Below, piece by piece: positions 35,150-43,920 of a stretch of DNA of 64,000 nucleotides; within the stretch, counting starts at the first letter, position 1; each line of letters begins with the position of its first letter. The position numbers were made by a program, and so were the translations under genes. The notes under the pieces were generated by a model that ran no database searches, was not told the origin of the DNA, and saw only the letters and a list, made by a program, of their open reading frames with translations. This stretch comes from VXYL01 sp965243095 (GTDB taxonomy: Bacteria > Pseudomonadota > Gammaproteobacteria > Pseudomonadales > Azotimanducaceae): assembly GCA_965243095.1 (NCBI GenBank), contig OZ251530.1:2046001-2110000 (forward strand), written 5' to 3'.

Positions 35150-36205
35150 CTACCGCAGCGAAGCGTTGACCCGATCCAATGCCCCCGATCCCGGGCACAG
35201 CGTGGATTCGTCTAGAGCATTGAGTGGTGCCGCTGGGGTGCCCAGAACGTCGTGGCAATCCGTGGCGTCCGGGTCCACATACAACAAGCCGGTTACCACC
35301 TCGCCCGCTTCCGCTGCCCGCTGCACGTTCGCCAGCGCCGCCACGCGGTCGTGGGGGTCGTAGTCTTCGGCCAGTTTGCGCAGGCGCAACGTGGAACCGT
35401 CGGGCATCTCCAGATCCGAGGTGGTGCCCGGTTCGTAATCCGCCACCACCTCCTCGCCCGGGGCGATGAAGTCCGCTTCCACCAGTTTGCCGAAGTGGTC
35501 GCGGACGTATTCGTAGCTCTTGGTGGAACCGGCGTGGTTGTTGAAGGCGACGCAGGGCGAGATCACGTCGATGAAGGCGAAGCCGCGGTGCGCCAAACCG
35601 GCTTGGATGAGCGGCACCAGTTGGCGCTTGTCCCCGGAGAAGCTGCGCGCCACGAAACTCGCGCCGATCTGCAGCGCCATCGAAACCAAGTCGATGGGTT
35701 CGTACAGATTCGGCACGCCGCGCTTGCTGGTGGAGCCCTTGTCGTTGGTGGCGGAGAACTGGCCTTTGGTGAGGCCGTAGGTGCCGTTGTTGTCCACCAC
35801 GTAGAGCATGTTGATGCGGCGGCGGACGATGTGCGCGAACTGGCCGATGCCGATGGAGGCGCTGTCGCCGTCGCCGGAAACGCCCACGCAATACAGCTCG
35901 CGGTTGGCGAGGTTGGCGCCGGTGGCCACCGACGGCATGCGCCCGTGAACCGAGTTGAAGCCGTGCGAATTGCCGAGAAAGTAGCTCGGCGTCTTCGACG
36001 AGCAGCCGATGCCGGAGACTTTGGCGAAGCGGTGCGGCGGCAGCGAGAGTTCCGCACACGCCTGCACGATGGCGGCGGAAACCGAGTCGTGCCCGCAGCC
36101 GGCGCACAGCGTGGAAACCGCGCCTTCGTAGTCGCGCCGCGTGAGGCCGATCTCGTTGGCCGGCAGCAGCGGGTGGTGAACCCGCGGTTTGGCGACGAAC
36201 GTCAT
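35150..36205 (-). CDS. korB: 2-oxoacid:ferredoxin oxidoreductase beta subunit
   Basis: A 351-residue ThDP-binding beta subunit. C34 and C37 (CAGCGHD), with C68, bind the Fe-S cluster. GDGDS at 111-115 with NNGTYG at 139-144 is the ThDP motif. LTKGQFSAT follows. It oxidatively decarboxylates a 2-oxoacid (probably 2-oxoglutarate) to the acyl-CoA. Its ATG overlaps the korA stop (ATGA, 36202-36205), giving strict co-translation with korA. Confidence 0.92.
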   Translation of the reverse strand: MTFVAKPRVHHPLLPANEIGLTRRDYEGAVSTLCAGCGHDSVSAAIVQACAELSLPPHRFAKVSGIGCSSKTPSYFLGNSHGFNSVHGRMPSVATGANLANRELYCVGVSGDGDSASIGIGQFAHIVRRRINMLYVVDNNGTYGLTKGQFSATNDKGSTSKRGVPNLYEPIDLVSMALQIGASFVARSFSGDKRQLVPLIQAGLAHRGFAFIDVISPCVAFNNHAGSTKSYEYVRDHFGKLVEADFIAPGEEVVADYEPGTTSDLEMPDGSTLRLRKLAEDYDPHDRVAALANVQRAAEAGEVVTGLLYVDPDATDCHDVLGTPAAPLNALDESTLCPGSGALDRVNASLR

Positions 36206-38133
36206 GCGCCGGCGCCTGTTTCCGGGGGCGGGCCGCCGGCCACGGCGCGCAGGCGCGGCATCTTGCGCTCGTCGTAGTAGGCCAGCACCTGCTCGAAGAT
36301 GGTGTCCGCGGAAATCGAAAAGCCGCCGTAGTACAACACCGAAACGAACACCGCCGGATCCAGATCCAAATCGTTCACCAAGAGCGTTTTCATCTGCGCG
36401 TCGCGGTTCTGTTCGGCGAGGAAGACGATTTCGTGGCGCTCGATGAAGGCGCGCACTTCGTCGCAGAACGGAAACGCGCGAATCCGCATCGCGTCGAGTT
36501 CCACGCCGGCCTCCGCTAGGAGTTCGCGCGCTTCGGGAATGGGCAGCGCGGTGGTGCCGTAGTACACGATGGCGGCGCGGCGTCCGCGGTCTTCCACTTC
36601 CGGCGCCGGCACCAGCGCCCGCGCCGTTTCCCATTTCCGCAACAGGCGATCCATGTTGGCGGTGTAGGCGTGCGGATGCTCGGTGTAGCGGGCGTACTCG
36701 TCGCGGGAAGTGCCGCGGGTGAAGAACGCGCCTTTGTCCGGGTGCGCCCCGGGCAAGGTGCGGTAGCCGATGCCGTCGCCGTCCGGGTCTAGGTAGCGCC
36801 CGAACGTCTCGATGTTGTCCAGTTGTTCGGCGTCCAACACTTTGCCGCGGTCGTAGCGGCGCTCGTCGTCCCAAGTGAACGGCGCGGACAGGTTCTCGTT
36901 CATGCCGAGTTCCAGATCCGACAGCACGATCACCGGCGTTTGCAATCGGTCGGCCAAGTCAAGGGCGTTTGCAGCGAAATCGAAACACTCCTTCGGCGTC
37001 GCCGGAAACAGCAGCGGATGGCGGGTGTCGCCGTGCGAAGCGTAGGCGGCGGCCAGCAGATCGCCTTGCTGCGTTCGCGTGGGCATTCCCGTGGACGGGC
37101 CGGCGCGTTGGATGTCCCACAACACCGCGGGAATCTCGGCGAAATACGCCAAGCCAAGGAATTCAGTCATCAGCGAGACGCCCGGCCCGCTGGTGGCGGT
37201 GAAGGCCCGGGCGCCGTTCCAGCCGGCGCCGATGACGATGCCCATTGCCGCCAGCTCGTCCTCCGCTTGCACGATGGCGAAGTTGCGCTCGCCTTCTTTC
37301 CCCACGCGCAGTTGATTGCAGTATTTCTCAAACGCCTCCGCCAAGGACGTGGACGGCGTGATGGGATACCAGGCGCACACCGTGGCGCCGCCGTAAATCG
37401 CGCCCAGAGCGGCGGCGGTGTTGCCGTCCACCATGATCTTGCCGGTGGCGCCTTCGGAGTAGCGCACCTGCACCGGCAGCGGGCAATCCAAGTAGTCGAA
37501 GGCGTAGTTGCGGCCGATCTCCAAGGCGTGGATGTTCGGCGCGATGAGGTCGTCTTTGCCTTTGTACTGCGCCGACACCATGTTGGTGATGACGTCGAAG
37601 TCGATGCTGATCAGCGCCGACAGCGCGCCCAGATAGGTGATGTTCTTGAACAGCGCCCGGTGCTTGGGATTCGGAAACTCCGGCAGCACCAGTTGCGAGA
37701 TGGGCACGCCCACCAGGTTGATGTCCGCGCGCCGCAGTTGCGTCGGCAGTTCCTTGGAGTTGTCGTACACCAGAAAGCCGCCGGGGACGATGGATTCCAC
37801 GTCCTCCGCGAACGTCTCGGCGTTCATCGCCACCATGATGTCCACGCCCTCGCGCCGGCCGGCGAAGCCGCGTTCGGAAACGCGCACCTCGAACCAAGTG
37901 GGCAGGCCCTCGATGTTGGACGGGAAAATGTTGCGCGTGGCCACCGGAATGCCCATGCGGAAAAGCGCCTTGGCGAACATCCCGTTGGCGGACGCCGAAC
38001 CGGAGCCGTTGACGTTGGCGAAGCGAATGACGAAGTCGTTGTAGACGCTGCCGGCCGGCGCGGAACGCTGGCCGTCGGTGCGTGCGGGGCGCTCGCCCGG
38101 CGCCGCGCCGGCTTCTTGCTGGCGATCGGTCAT
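36202..38133 (-). CDS. korA: 2-oxoacid:ferredoxin oxidoreductase gamma-alpha fusion subunit
   Basis: A 643-residue protein with the gamma domain first (RFANVNGSGSASANGMFAKALFRMG) and the alpha domain after (YPITPSTSLAEAFEKY, then QAEDELAAMGIVIGAGWNGARAFTATSGPG). The C-terminal domain covers about 520-640. It has a 30-residue acidic, low-complexity N-terminus. The fusion is usual for bacterial KorA. With KorB it forms the 2-oxoglutarate or broad 2-oxoacid oxidoreductase that donates low-potential electrons to ferredoxin. It overlaps korB and follows the Fe-S flavoprotein by 14 nt. Confidence 0.92.
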   Translation of the reverse strand: MTDRQQEAGAAPGERPARTDGQRSAPAGSVYNDFVIRFANVNGSGSASANGMFAKALFRMGIPVATRNIFPSNIEGLPTWFEVRVSERGFAGRREGVDIMVAMNAETFAEDVESIVPGGFLVYDNSKELPTQLRRADINLVGVPISQLVLPEFPNPKHRALFKNITYLGALSALISIDFDVITNMVSAQYKGKDDLIAPNIHALEIGRNYAFDYLDCPLPVQVRYSEGATGKIMVDGNTAAALGAIYGGATVCAWYPITPSTSLAEAFEKYCNQLRVGKEGERNFAIVQAEDELAAMGIVIGAGWNGARAFTATSGPGVSLMTEFLGLAYFAEIPAVLWDIQRAGPSTGMPTRTQQGDLLAAAYASHGDTRHPLLFPATPKECFDFAANALDLADRLQTPVIVLSDLELGMNENLSAPFTWDDERRYDRGKVLDAEQLDNIETFGRYLDPDGDGIGYRTLPGAHPDKGAFFTRGTSRDEYARYTEHPHAYTANMDRLLRKWETARALVPAPEVEDRGRRAAIVYYGTTALPIPEARELLAEAGVELDAMRIRAFPFCDEVRAFIERHEIVFLAEQNRDAQMKTLLVNDLDLDPAVFVSVLYYGGFSISADTIFEQVLAYYDERKMPRLRAVAGGPPPETGAGA

Positions 38134-38147
38134 GGTTTTGGGCGCGC

Positions 38148-39938
38148 CTACTTGGCTTCCGCGTAGCTGCCCAGCTGCGGCGTGTGGATCACGGACTTCT
38201 GCATGTCCCAAGCGTTGGTGGGGCAGCGCTCGGCGCACAGGCCGCAGTGCAGGCACACGTCTTCGTCCTTCACCATCACGCGGCCGGTGGGCAGCGTTTC
38301 GGAGACGTACAGATCCTGTTCGCTGTTCTCGGCCGGCGCGGTCAACGCCGCGCGCAGTTCCACTTCCTCCGCGTTCGGGGTGAACGTGATGCAGTCCATC
38401 GGGCAGATGTCCACGCAGGCGTCGCATTCGATGCAGAGTTTCTCCGTGAACACCGTTTGCACGTCGCAATTGAGGCAGCGTTGCGCTTCCTTCAGGCCGG
38501 CGCGGGCGTCGAAGCCGAGTTCCACTTCGATCTTGATGTTGTCCAGCGATTTGCGCTTGTTCGCGTGCGGCACCAGATAACGCTTGGCGGCGTCGTGCTC
38601 GGCGTCGTAGCTCCACTGGTGGATGCCCATCTTCTGGCTGATGAGGTTCACGCCGGCCGGCGGGCGATCGGCTTTCAAGTCCTTCCCTTGGCAGAGCAGG
38701 TGGATGGAAATGGCCGCTTGATGCGCGTGCGCGGACGCCCAGATGATGTTCTCCGGGCCGAACGCCGAATCGCCGCCGAAGAACACCTTGGGATGGGTGG
38801 ATTGGAACGTCACCTCGTCCAGCACCGGGCAATCCCACTTGTCGAAATCGAGGCCGATGTCGCGTTCGATCCACGGGCAGTGGTTCTCCTGGCCGATGGC
38901 CATGAGCACGTGATCGCAGGGCATGAACACGTCCGGCTCGCCGCTCGGCACGTAGCGCAGGCGGCCGGAGCCGTCGTCCACCGGCTTCACGCATTCGAAC
39001 ACCACGCCCTTCAGCTTGCCGTTCTCGTGGACGAACTCCTTGGGCGGGCGGTTGTTGAGAATGGGGATGCCCTCGCGCATGGCGTCCTCCTTCTCCCACT
39101 CGGACGCCTTCATCACCTCGAAGGCCGAGCGCACCACCACGGTGACCGTCTCCGCGCCCAGGCGCTTGGACGTGCGGCAGCAGTCCATCGCCGTGTTGCC
39201 GCCGCCCATGACGATGACCTTGCCGGAGATGGACGTGGTGTGGCCGAAGGCGACGCTGCCGAGCCAGTCGATGCCGATGGAGATGTGCGCGTCCACCTCG
39301 GCGCGGCCGGGCAGATCCAAATCCCGCCCGCGCGGGGCGCCGGTGCCGACGAAGTAGGCGTCGTAGTCGAGCGCGAGCATCTCCTTCATGCTCGTCACCT
39401 CGTGGTTGTAGTGGGCGTTGATGCCCATGTCCACGATGAGGTCCACCTCCTCCTCCAGCACGTCCGCGGGCAGGCGGAAGGCCGGAATCTGGCTGCGCAT
39501 CATGCCGCCGCCGGCCGGATCCCGGTCGAACATGTCGATCTCGTAGCCGAACGGCAGCAGATCCCGCGCCACCGCGAGCGAGGCCGGCCCGGCCCCCAGC
39601 AGGCAGATGCGCTTGCCGTTCTTGCGCTTTGGCACCCGCGGCAGAAAGCCGGAGATGTCGCCCTTGTGATCCGCCGCCACGCGCTTCAAGCGGCAGATGG
39701 CCACCGGCTTCTCCTCCGTGCGCACCCGCCGGCAGGCCGGTTCGCAAGGCCGGTCGCAGGTGCGCCCGAGGATGCCCGGGAACACGTTGGAGTCCCAGTT
39801 CAGCATGTACGCCTCGGTGTAGCGCTCTTCGGCGATGAGGCGGATGTAGTCCGGCACGGGCGTGTGCGCGGGGCACGCCCACTGGCAATCCACGACCTTG
39901 TGGAAGTAGGCCGGATCAGCGATGTTGGTGGCTTTCAT
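38148..39938 (-). CDS. NAD(P)-linked FAD oxidoreductase with ferredoxin domain (GltD/KorC-like)
   Basis: A 596-residue protein. The N-terminal GltD-type Fe-S motif is CDRPCEPACRR. FAD binds at LLGAGPASLAVARDLL and a second Rossmann motif VIVMGGGNTAMDC binds NAD(P)H. The C-terminal region carries two [4Fe-4S] motifs (CIECDACVDICPMDC and CLHCGLCAERCPTN). It resembles glutamate synthase small subunit fused to a ferredoxin. As the first gene of the kor operon it probably transfers electrons between ferredoxin and NAD(P), as described for 2-oxoglutarate:NADP oxidoreductases of aromatic degraders such as Azoarcus. The direction is not known. Confidence 0.83.
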   Translation of the reverse strand: MKATNIADPAYFHKVVDCQWACPAHTPVPDYIRLIAEERYTEAYMLNWDSNVFPGILGRTCDRPCEPACRRVRTEEKPVAICRLKRVAADHKGDISGFLPRVPKRKNGKRICLLGAGPASLAVARDLLPFGYEIDMFDRDPAGGGMMRSQIPAFRLPADVLEEEVDLIVDMGINAHYNHEVTSMKEMLALDYDAYFVGTGAPRGRDLDLPGRAEVDAHISIGIDWLGSVAFGHTTSISGKVIVMGGGNTAMDCCRTSKRLGAETVTVVVRSAFEVMKASEWEKEDAMREGIPILNNRPPKEFVHENGKLKGVVFECVKPVDDGSGRLRYVPSGEPDVFMPCDHVLMAIGQENHCPWIERDIGLDFDKWDCPVLDEVTFQSTHPKVFFGGDSAFGPENIIWASAHAHQAAISIHLLCQGKDLKADRPPAGVNLISQKMGIHQWSYDAEHDAAKRYLVPHANKRKSLDNIKIEVELGFDARAGLKEAQRCLNCDVQTVFTEKLCIECDACVDICPMDCITFTPNAEEVELRAALTAPAENSEQDLYVSETLPTGRVMVKDEDVCLHCGLCAERCPTNAWDMQKSVIHTPQLGSYAEAK

Positions 39939-40150
39939 CGGTGCGCGATTCGCGGCGCTCGGCGCCTACGACGAATGGGCTCCTTCCCTAGCCTGCTGAT
40001 TCAGGCACCACGAACGCACCGGCGAACCGGCCCTTCCGCAGCGCCAAGCGGCGCATTGTAGCGTTGCGCGCGACACCCGCGCAAGCGTTGTTTTGCGTGC
40101 GCCCCGGCCACCGCATATCACACGCTATGCGGGAAACCGAGCCGCCTATA

Positions 40151-41350
40151 ATGATCCGCATGGCGATGCTTGGCGGGAACAGGTCGCGGTCGCTGCACTT
40201 CGTCGGGAGGCGGTCGGAATTGGCGGCGCTTCATGCGCGTCTGGAATACGTCGTCAAGGAGCAGGACCCGGAAGATGGCTTGGTGCTGATCGATGGCATC
40301 CAAGGCATCGGCAAGACTGGCCTCTTGCGCGAGTTCGCCCGCCAAGCGGTGGCTGGCGAAGGGCGTTGCGACGACGTGGAAGTCGTCCACTTGGCGTTGG
40401 TCGCGGACGAGCTCGGCGTGCGTCCGGGCGATCTGGCGGCCACCATGCTCAACAGCATTCCGTCGGCGGTGCCGAAGGATGTGGAAGGGGCGAGACGGGA
40501 AGTCAGTCGCGCCTTCGCTTGGATACGAAGAACCGTCAAACGCGGGCCAGGGTTCGAGCTGCGCGTGCAGCAGGATTTGCCGTTGAACCAGCTATTGCGC
40601 GAATCCAAGGACTTGGGCTGGTGGGATGGTCGGGCGCTGCTGCTCACCGTCGACGAGGTTCAGAACATCGACGGCAACGGACGGAAGAATCTCGCCACCC
40701 TGCACGAAGGCAAGCATGGGTGTCCGATTCTGGTGGTCTGCGCCGGTCTGCAGCACAGCCGGCAAGTCTTCCAAGACCCGATGCAAACCGCCGAGCACAT
40801 GCCGAGCCCGGCGATTTCGCGGTTCTCCACGTTGACCTTGGGCATGCTGGCGCACGGAGAGTCCGTTGAAGCGGTGCGACAATCCGTACACATAGCCAGC
40901 GGCCGTTCGATGCCGGAGGGTCTGGCGGAGCGCATCGCCGGCGCTGCGGCCGGGTTTCCTCAGCATCTGCACGGCTACGTCGAAGCATCCCTCGATGCCT
41001 TGCGCGCCTTCGACACGCTGGCTGCGAAAGACGCGGCGGAATCGGTGATGGGGCAGGGCGACGACGCCAGACGCGCCTACTACGAAGGCCGTTTGACGTC
41101 TTTCTCGCCGGACGAAGGCATTGCGCTTTGCCACATCGCCGCGGCGGCCAGCGCGGGCGGCGGACACATTCCCTGGCAGGTCGCGGTGCAAACCGCGGAC
41201 GCAGCCGACACCGATGCGACCGGCCGACAACTGCTGAACGCGGCGGTGCAGAAAGGCGTCGTCAGCTTCGCCGAGGGTTCGACGGACCTGACCTTCCCAA
41301 TCCCCTCGCTGATGGCCCATCTCGCCCGCCGCGTGGCGGAGCGGGGCTGA
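40151..41350 (+). CDS. Lone P-loop ATPase (AAA/ATPase_2-like)
   Basis: A 399-residue protein. Walker A GIQGIGKT is at residues 49-56 and Walker B LLLTVDEVQN at 163-172; the DEVQ form recalls TniB/ORC-type AAA proteins. The N-terminus (LHFVGRRSELAALHARLE) is the typical sensor region. The C-terminal 200 residues look helical with no recognised effector. It has no nuclease or partner beside it. Several ATGs (40127, 40151, 40160, 40166) are possible; 40151 was chosen without a clear ribosome site. Role unknown: regulatory, transposition-related or defence are all possible. Confidence 0.6.
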   Translation: MIRMAMLGGNRSRSLHFVGRRSELAALHARLEYVVKEQDPEDGLVLIDGIQGIGKTGLLREFARQAVAGEGRCDDVEVVHLALVADELGVRPGDLAATMLNSIPSAVPKDVEGARREVSRAFAWIRRTVKRGPGFELRVQQDLPLNQLLRESKDLGWWDGRALLLTVDEVQNIDGNGRKNLATLHEGKHGCPILVVCAGLQHSRQVFQDPMQTAEHMPSPAISRFSTLTLGMLAHGESVEAVRQSVHIASGRSMPEGLAERIAGAAAGFPQHLHGYVEASLDALRAFDTLAAKDAAESVMGQGDDARRAYYEGRLTSFSPDEGIALCHIAAAASAGGGHIPWQVAVQTADAADTDATGRQLLNAAVQKGVVSFAEGSTDLTFPIPSLMAHLARRVAERG

Positions 41351-41370
41351 TCCGCTCGTAAACCCCGTGC

Positions 41371-41449
41371 CCTGGGAGCGCGGGCGTCTCGCCCGCGTTT
41401 TCGTTCACGGGCAATCACCTTGTGCGGGCGAGACGCCCGCGCTCCCAGG
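41371..41449. repeat. Inverted pair of the 26-bp repeat
   Basis: Copy 1 (41371-41396) is the reverse complement of copy 2 (41424-41449). Both match the element at 30530-30555. Together they form a 26-bp stem with a 27-nt loop, and each arm also holds its own 7-bp hairpin. It lies 21 nt after the ATPase stop and could be a terminator or a mobile REP-type dimer. Confidence 0.8.
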
Positions 41450-41537
41450 ACGTGCCGAGCAGATGCCACCAAATGTCGCACAGCCGTGCGCTTGCGCGGC
41501 TTGCCATCCACGCTGCATTCCGCTTTCATTCGCAGCC

Positions 41538-42950
41538 GTGGGAGACGAAATCCGCGAGCGCCATTTCAACGCCGAAGACTTCAGCCGCTTCCGGCGGCGG
41601 CTGAACGACGAGACGGCGTTGGTGAAAGACCTGTTCGACACGAGCGGCTTCAGCCGGCGCGGCGACATCGTGGGATTCGAGCTGGAGGCATGGATCGTGG
41701 ACGCGAGCGGGCAGCCGCTGGCGGAGAACGAGCGGCTGCTGGACGTCATCGGCAATCCGCTGGTGGTGCCGGAGCTGGCGTCCTTCAACGTGGAGTTGAA
41801 CGGCAGCCCCACCGCCTTGCGCGGCAACGTGTTCTCGCGCATCCACGACGAGTTGGCGGCCACCTGGGCGACCTGCCGCGTCGGCGCGGAGGCGCTGAAT
41901 TGCCGGCTGGCGACCATCGGCATCCTGCCCACCATCCGCCCGGAGCTGCTGAACTCGAACTACATGTCAGCGATGGTGCGCTACCAGGCGCTGAACGACC
42001 GTGTGCTCGCGTTGCGCGACGGCGAGCCGCTGCGCATCCGCATCACCACCGGCGACGGCTTGGAGATGACGCACGACGACGTGATGCTGGAAGCCGCGGC
42101 GACCTCCTTCCAAATCCACCTGCAATGCCGCCCGGAACGGGCCGTGCAGGACTTCAACGCCGCCCTCGCCATCTCCGCGCCGATGGTTGCGCTGGCGGCC
42201 AATTCGCCGTTCCTGTTCGGGCGTTCGCTGTGGGAGGAGACGCGCATCCCGCTGTTCGAGCAAGCGGTTTCCGTGGCGCCGCGAGCGCCGGATCGGGTGA
42301 CGTTCGGCACTGGCTACGCGCAGGAATCGTTGTTCGAGGTGTTCGCCGAAAACCAACGCGAGCACCCCATCCTGCTGCCGTATGTGCGCGCCGACGATCC
42401 GCCGCACAAGTTCGCCCACGTGCGCTTCCAGAACGGCACGCTGTGGCGCTGGAACCGCCCCCTGCTCGGCTTCGACTACGACGGCCAGCCGCATCTGCGG
42501 ATTGAGCACCGGGTGGTGCCGGCCGGCCCAACCCTGCGCGACTGCGTGGCGAACGCCGCCGCCTGCATCGGCATGGTGCGCGGCTTGGTGGAACGCTTCG
42601 ACGCGCCGCCGGTGGATTTCGCCACCGCCAAGGACAACTTCTACGCCGCCGCCAAGCACGGCTTGGACGCCCGCTTGACGTGGGTGGGGGGGCAAGAGCG
42701 CAGCGCCCGGGATCTGTTGCTGGAGGAACTGCTGCCGCTGGCCGACGCGGCATTGCGCGATTTGGAGATCCCAAACGACGACATCGCCCGCTACATCGGC
42801 ACCGCCGAGGCGCGCGTGGCCGCCGACCAAACGGGCGCCCGCTGGCAGCGGCGGTGGGTGGCGAAAAACGGCCCGGACTGGCCCGGCCTGACCCTCGCCT
42901 ATTTGGACGCGCAGGAAAGCGGCGAACCGGTACACACTTGGCCTGTTTAG
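41538..42950 (+). CDS. Glutamate-cysteine ligase family 2 (YbdK-like) protein
   Basis: A 470-residue ATP-grasp-like ligase of the GCS2 family. GDIVGFELEAWIVDASG is the typical opening strand with acidic metal ligands. ELNGSPTAL and EMTHDDVMLEAAATSFQIHLQ follow, and LRIEHRVVPAGPTLRDCVAN is near the centre. It forms a glutamyl or other carboxyl amide with ATP. The GTG start at 41538 is preferred because the upstream part reads as unrelated; ATG 41463 would add 25 residues. A deacylase gene follows 19 nt downstream. Confidence 0.8.
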   Translation: MGDEIRERHFNAEDFSRFRRRLNDETALVKDLFDTSGFSRRGDIVGFELEAWIVDASGQPLAENERLLDVIGNPLVVPELASFNVELNGSPTALRGNVFSRIHDELAATWATCRVGAEALNCRLATIGILPTIRPELLNSNYMSAMVRYQALNDRVLALRDGEPLRIRITTGDGLEMTHDDVMLEAAATSFQIHLQCRPERAVQDFNAALAISAPMVALAANSPFLFGRSLWEETRIPLFEQAVSVAPRAPDRVTFGTGYAQESLFEVFAENQREHPILLPYVRADDPPHKFAHVRFQNGTLWRWNRPLLGFDYDGQPHLRIEHRVVPAGPTLRDCVANAAACIGMVRGLVERFDAPPVDFATAKDNFYAAAKHGLDARLTWVGGQERSARDLLLEELLPLADAALRDLEIPNDDIARYIGTAEARVAADQTGARWQRRWVAKNGPDWPGLTLAYLDAQESGEPVHTWPV

Positions 42951-42969
42951 CTATTGCCAAAGGCGGCCG

Positions 42970-43911
42970 GTGAAGCTGCGCGTGGAAGCCGCGCCGCCAA
43001 GCGCGTTGTTCGACCTTCCGGCGGAGAACCTCGCGGACGAGCTGGGCGGCCCGACGTTGTTCGATTTGCGCCGCAGCGGGGAAGCCCCGCTGTTCGTCTC
43101 GGTGCTGGTGCACGGCAACGAGATTTCCGGTTGGGACGCGGTGCGGCGACTGCGGCGCGAGTTGATGGGTGCTTCGGTGCTGCTGTTCGTCGGCAACGTG
43201 GCGGCGGCCCGCGCCGGTGTGCGGGCGTTGCCCGGGCGCCCGGATTTCAACCGCGTTTGGGAAGGCGGCGAATGGCCGGAGGCGAAGGTGGCGGACGCCG
43301 TGAGCGAGATCGTCGCCGAGGCGCGGCCGCGCTTGGCGGTGGACGTTCACAACAACACCGGCCGCAACCCGCCGTATTCGGTTGTCGCGCGGCGAGATGC
43401 CGCCACCCTAGCGGCGGCGCGTACCTTCGCCGGACGCGCCATCTTCGCCACGCAGCCCACCGGCTTCCAAACCGGACGCCTGGCGCGCGTTTGCACCGCG
43501 GTCACCGTGGAGGTCGGCACACCGGACGACCCCGCCAGCACAGACCGCGCCGCGGCGTTCCTGCGGCGCTTGCTCGACTGTTCGGCGTCCGCGCCCGCCG
43601 AGACGGCGGATGGCCTTGCCCTTTTCGAGACCGTCGCCCGGGTGACCTTGAGCGACGATGCGGTGCTCGTGCCGGACGCGCAGCGCTTCAATTTCCGCAC
43701 CGCGCCGGCCGGCGCCAAGCTGGTGGAACGCGGCGCGTTACACGCCCACGCCGCCGACGGCGCGGACGTGGGCGACGTGTACTTCCGGCGCCGCAACGGC
43801 GCCACCGTGCTCAAGCGACCCAGCGTGGTCGCCATGTACACCGGCGACATCCGCGCGGCGCGACAAGACTGCCTCTGCTACTTCATCGAGCGCACCAGCG
43901 CACCGGGTTGA
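42970..43911 (+). CDS. M14-type succinylglutamate desuccinylase/aspartoacylase family protein
   Basis: A 313-residue zinc hydrolase starting at GTG. H48 and E51 (HGNE) with H127 (DVHNN) bind zinc. E181 in VTVEVGTP is the general base. The family removes acyl groups from amino acids or cleaves amides. The gene sits directly after a GCS2 ligase, so ligase and hydrolase may act on the same peptide bond or metabolite. It ends 9 nt before the convergent SelD fusion gene. Confidence 0.8.
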   Translation: MKLRVEAAPPSALFDLPAENLADELGGPTLFDLRRSGEAPLFVSVLVHGNEISGWDAVRRLRRELMGASVLLFVGNVAAARAGVRALPGRPDFNRVWEGGEWPEAKVADAVSEIVAEARPRLAVDVHNNTGRNPPYSVVARRDAATLAAARTFAGRAIFATQPTGFQTGRLARVCTAVTVEVGTPDDPASTDRAAAFLRRLLDCSASAPAETADGLALFETVARVTLSDDAVLVPDAQRFNFRTAPAGAKLVERGALHAHAADGADVGDVYFRRRNGATVLKRPSVVAMYTGDIRAARQDCLCYFIERTSAPG

Positions 43912-43920
43912 CCGGCGGCG

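Noticed and set aside
40147..40152. A TATAAT -10 box before the ATPase
   Set aside because: No reasonable -35 element lies 16-18 nt upstream and the sequence overlaps the presumed start codon.
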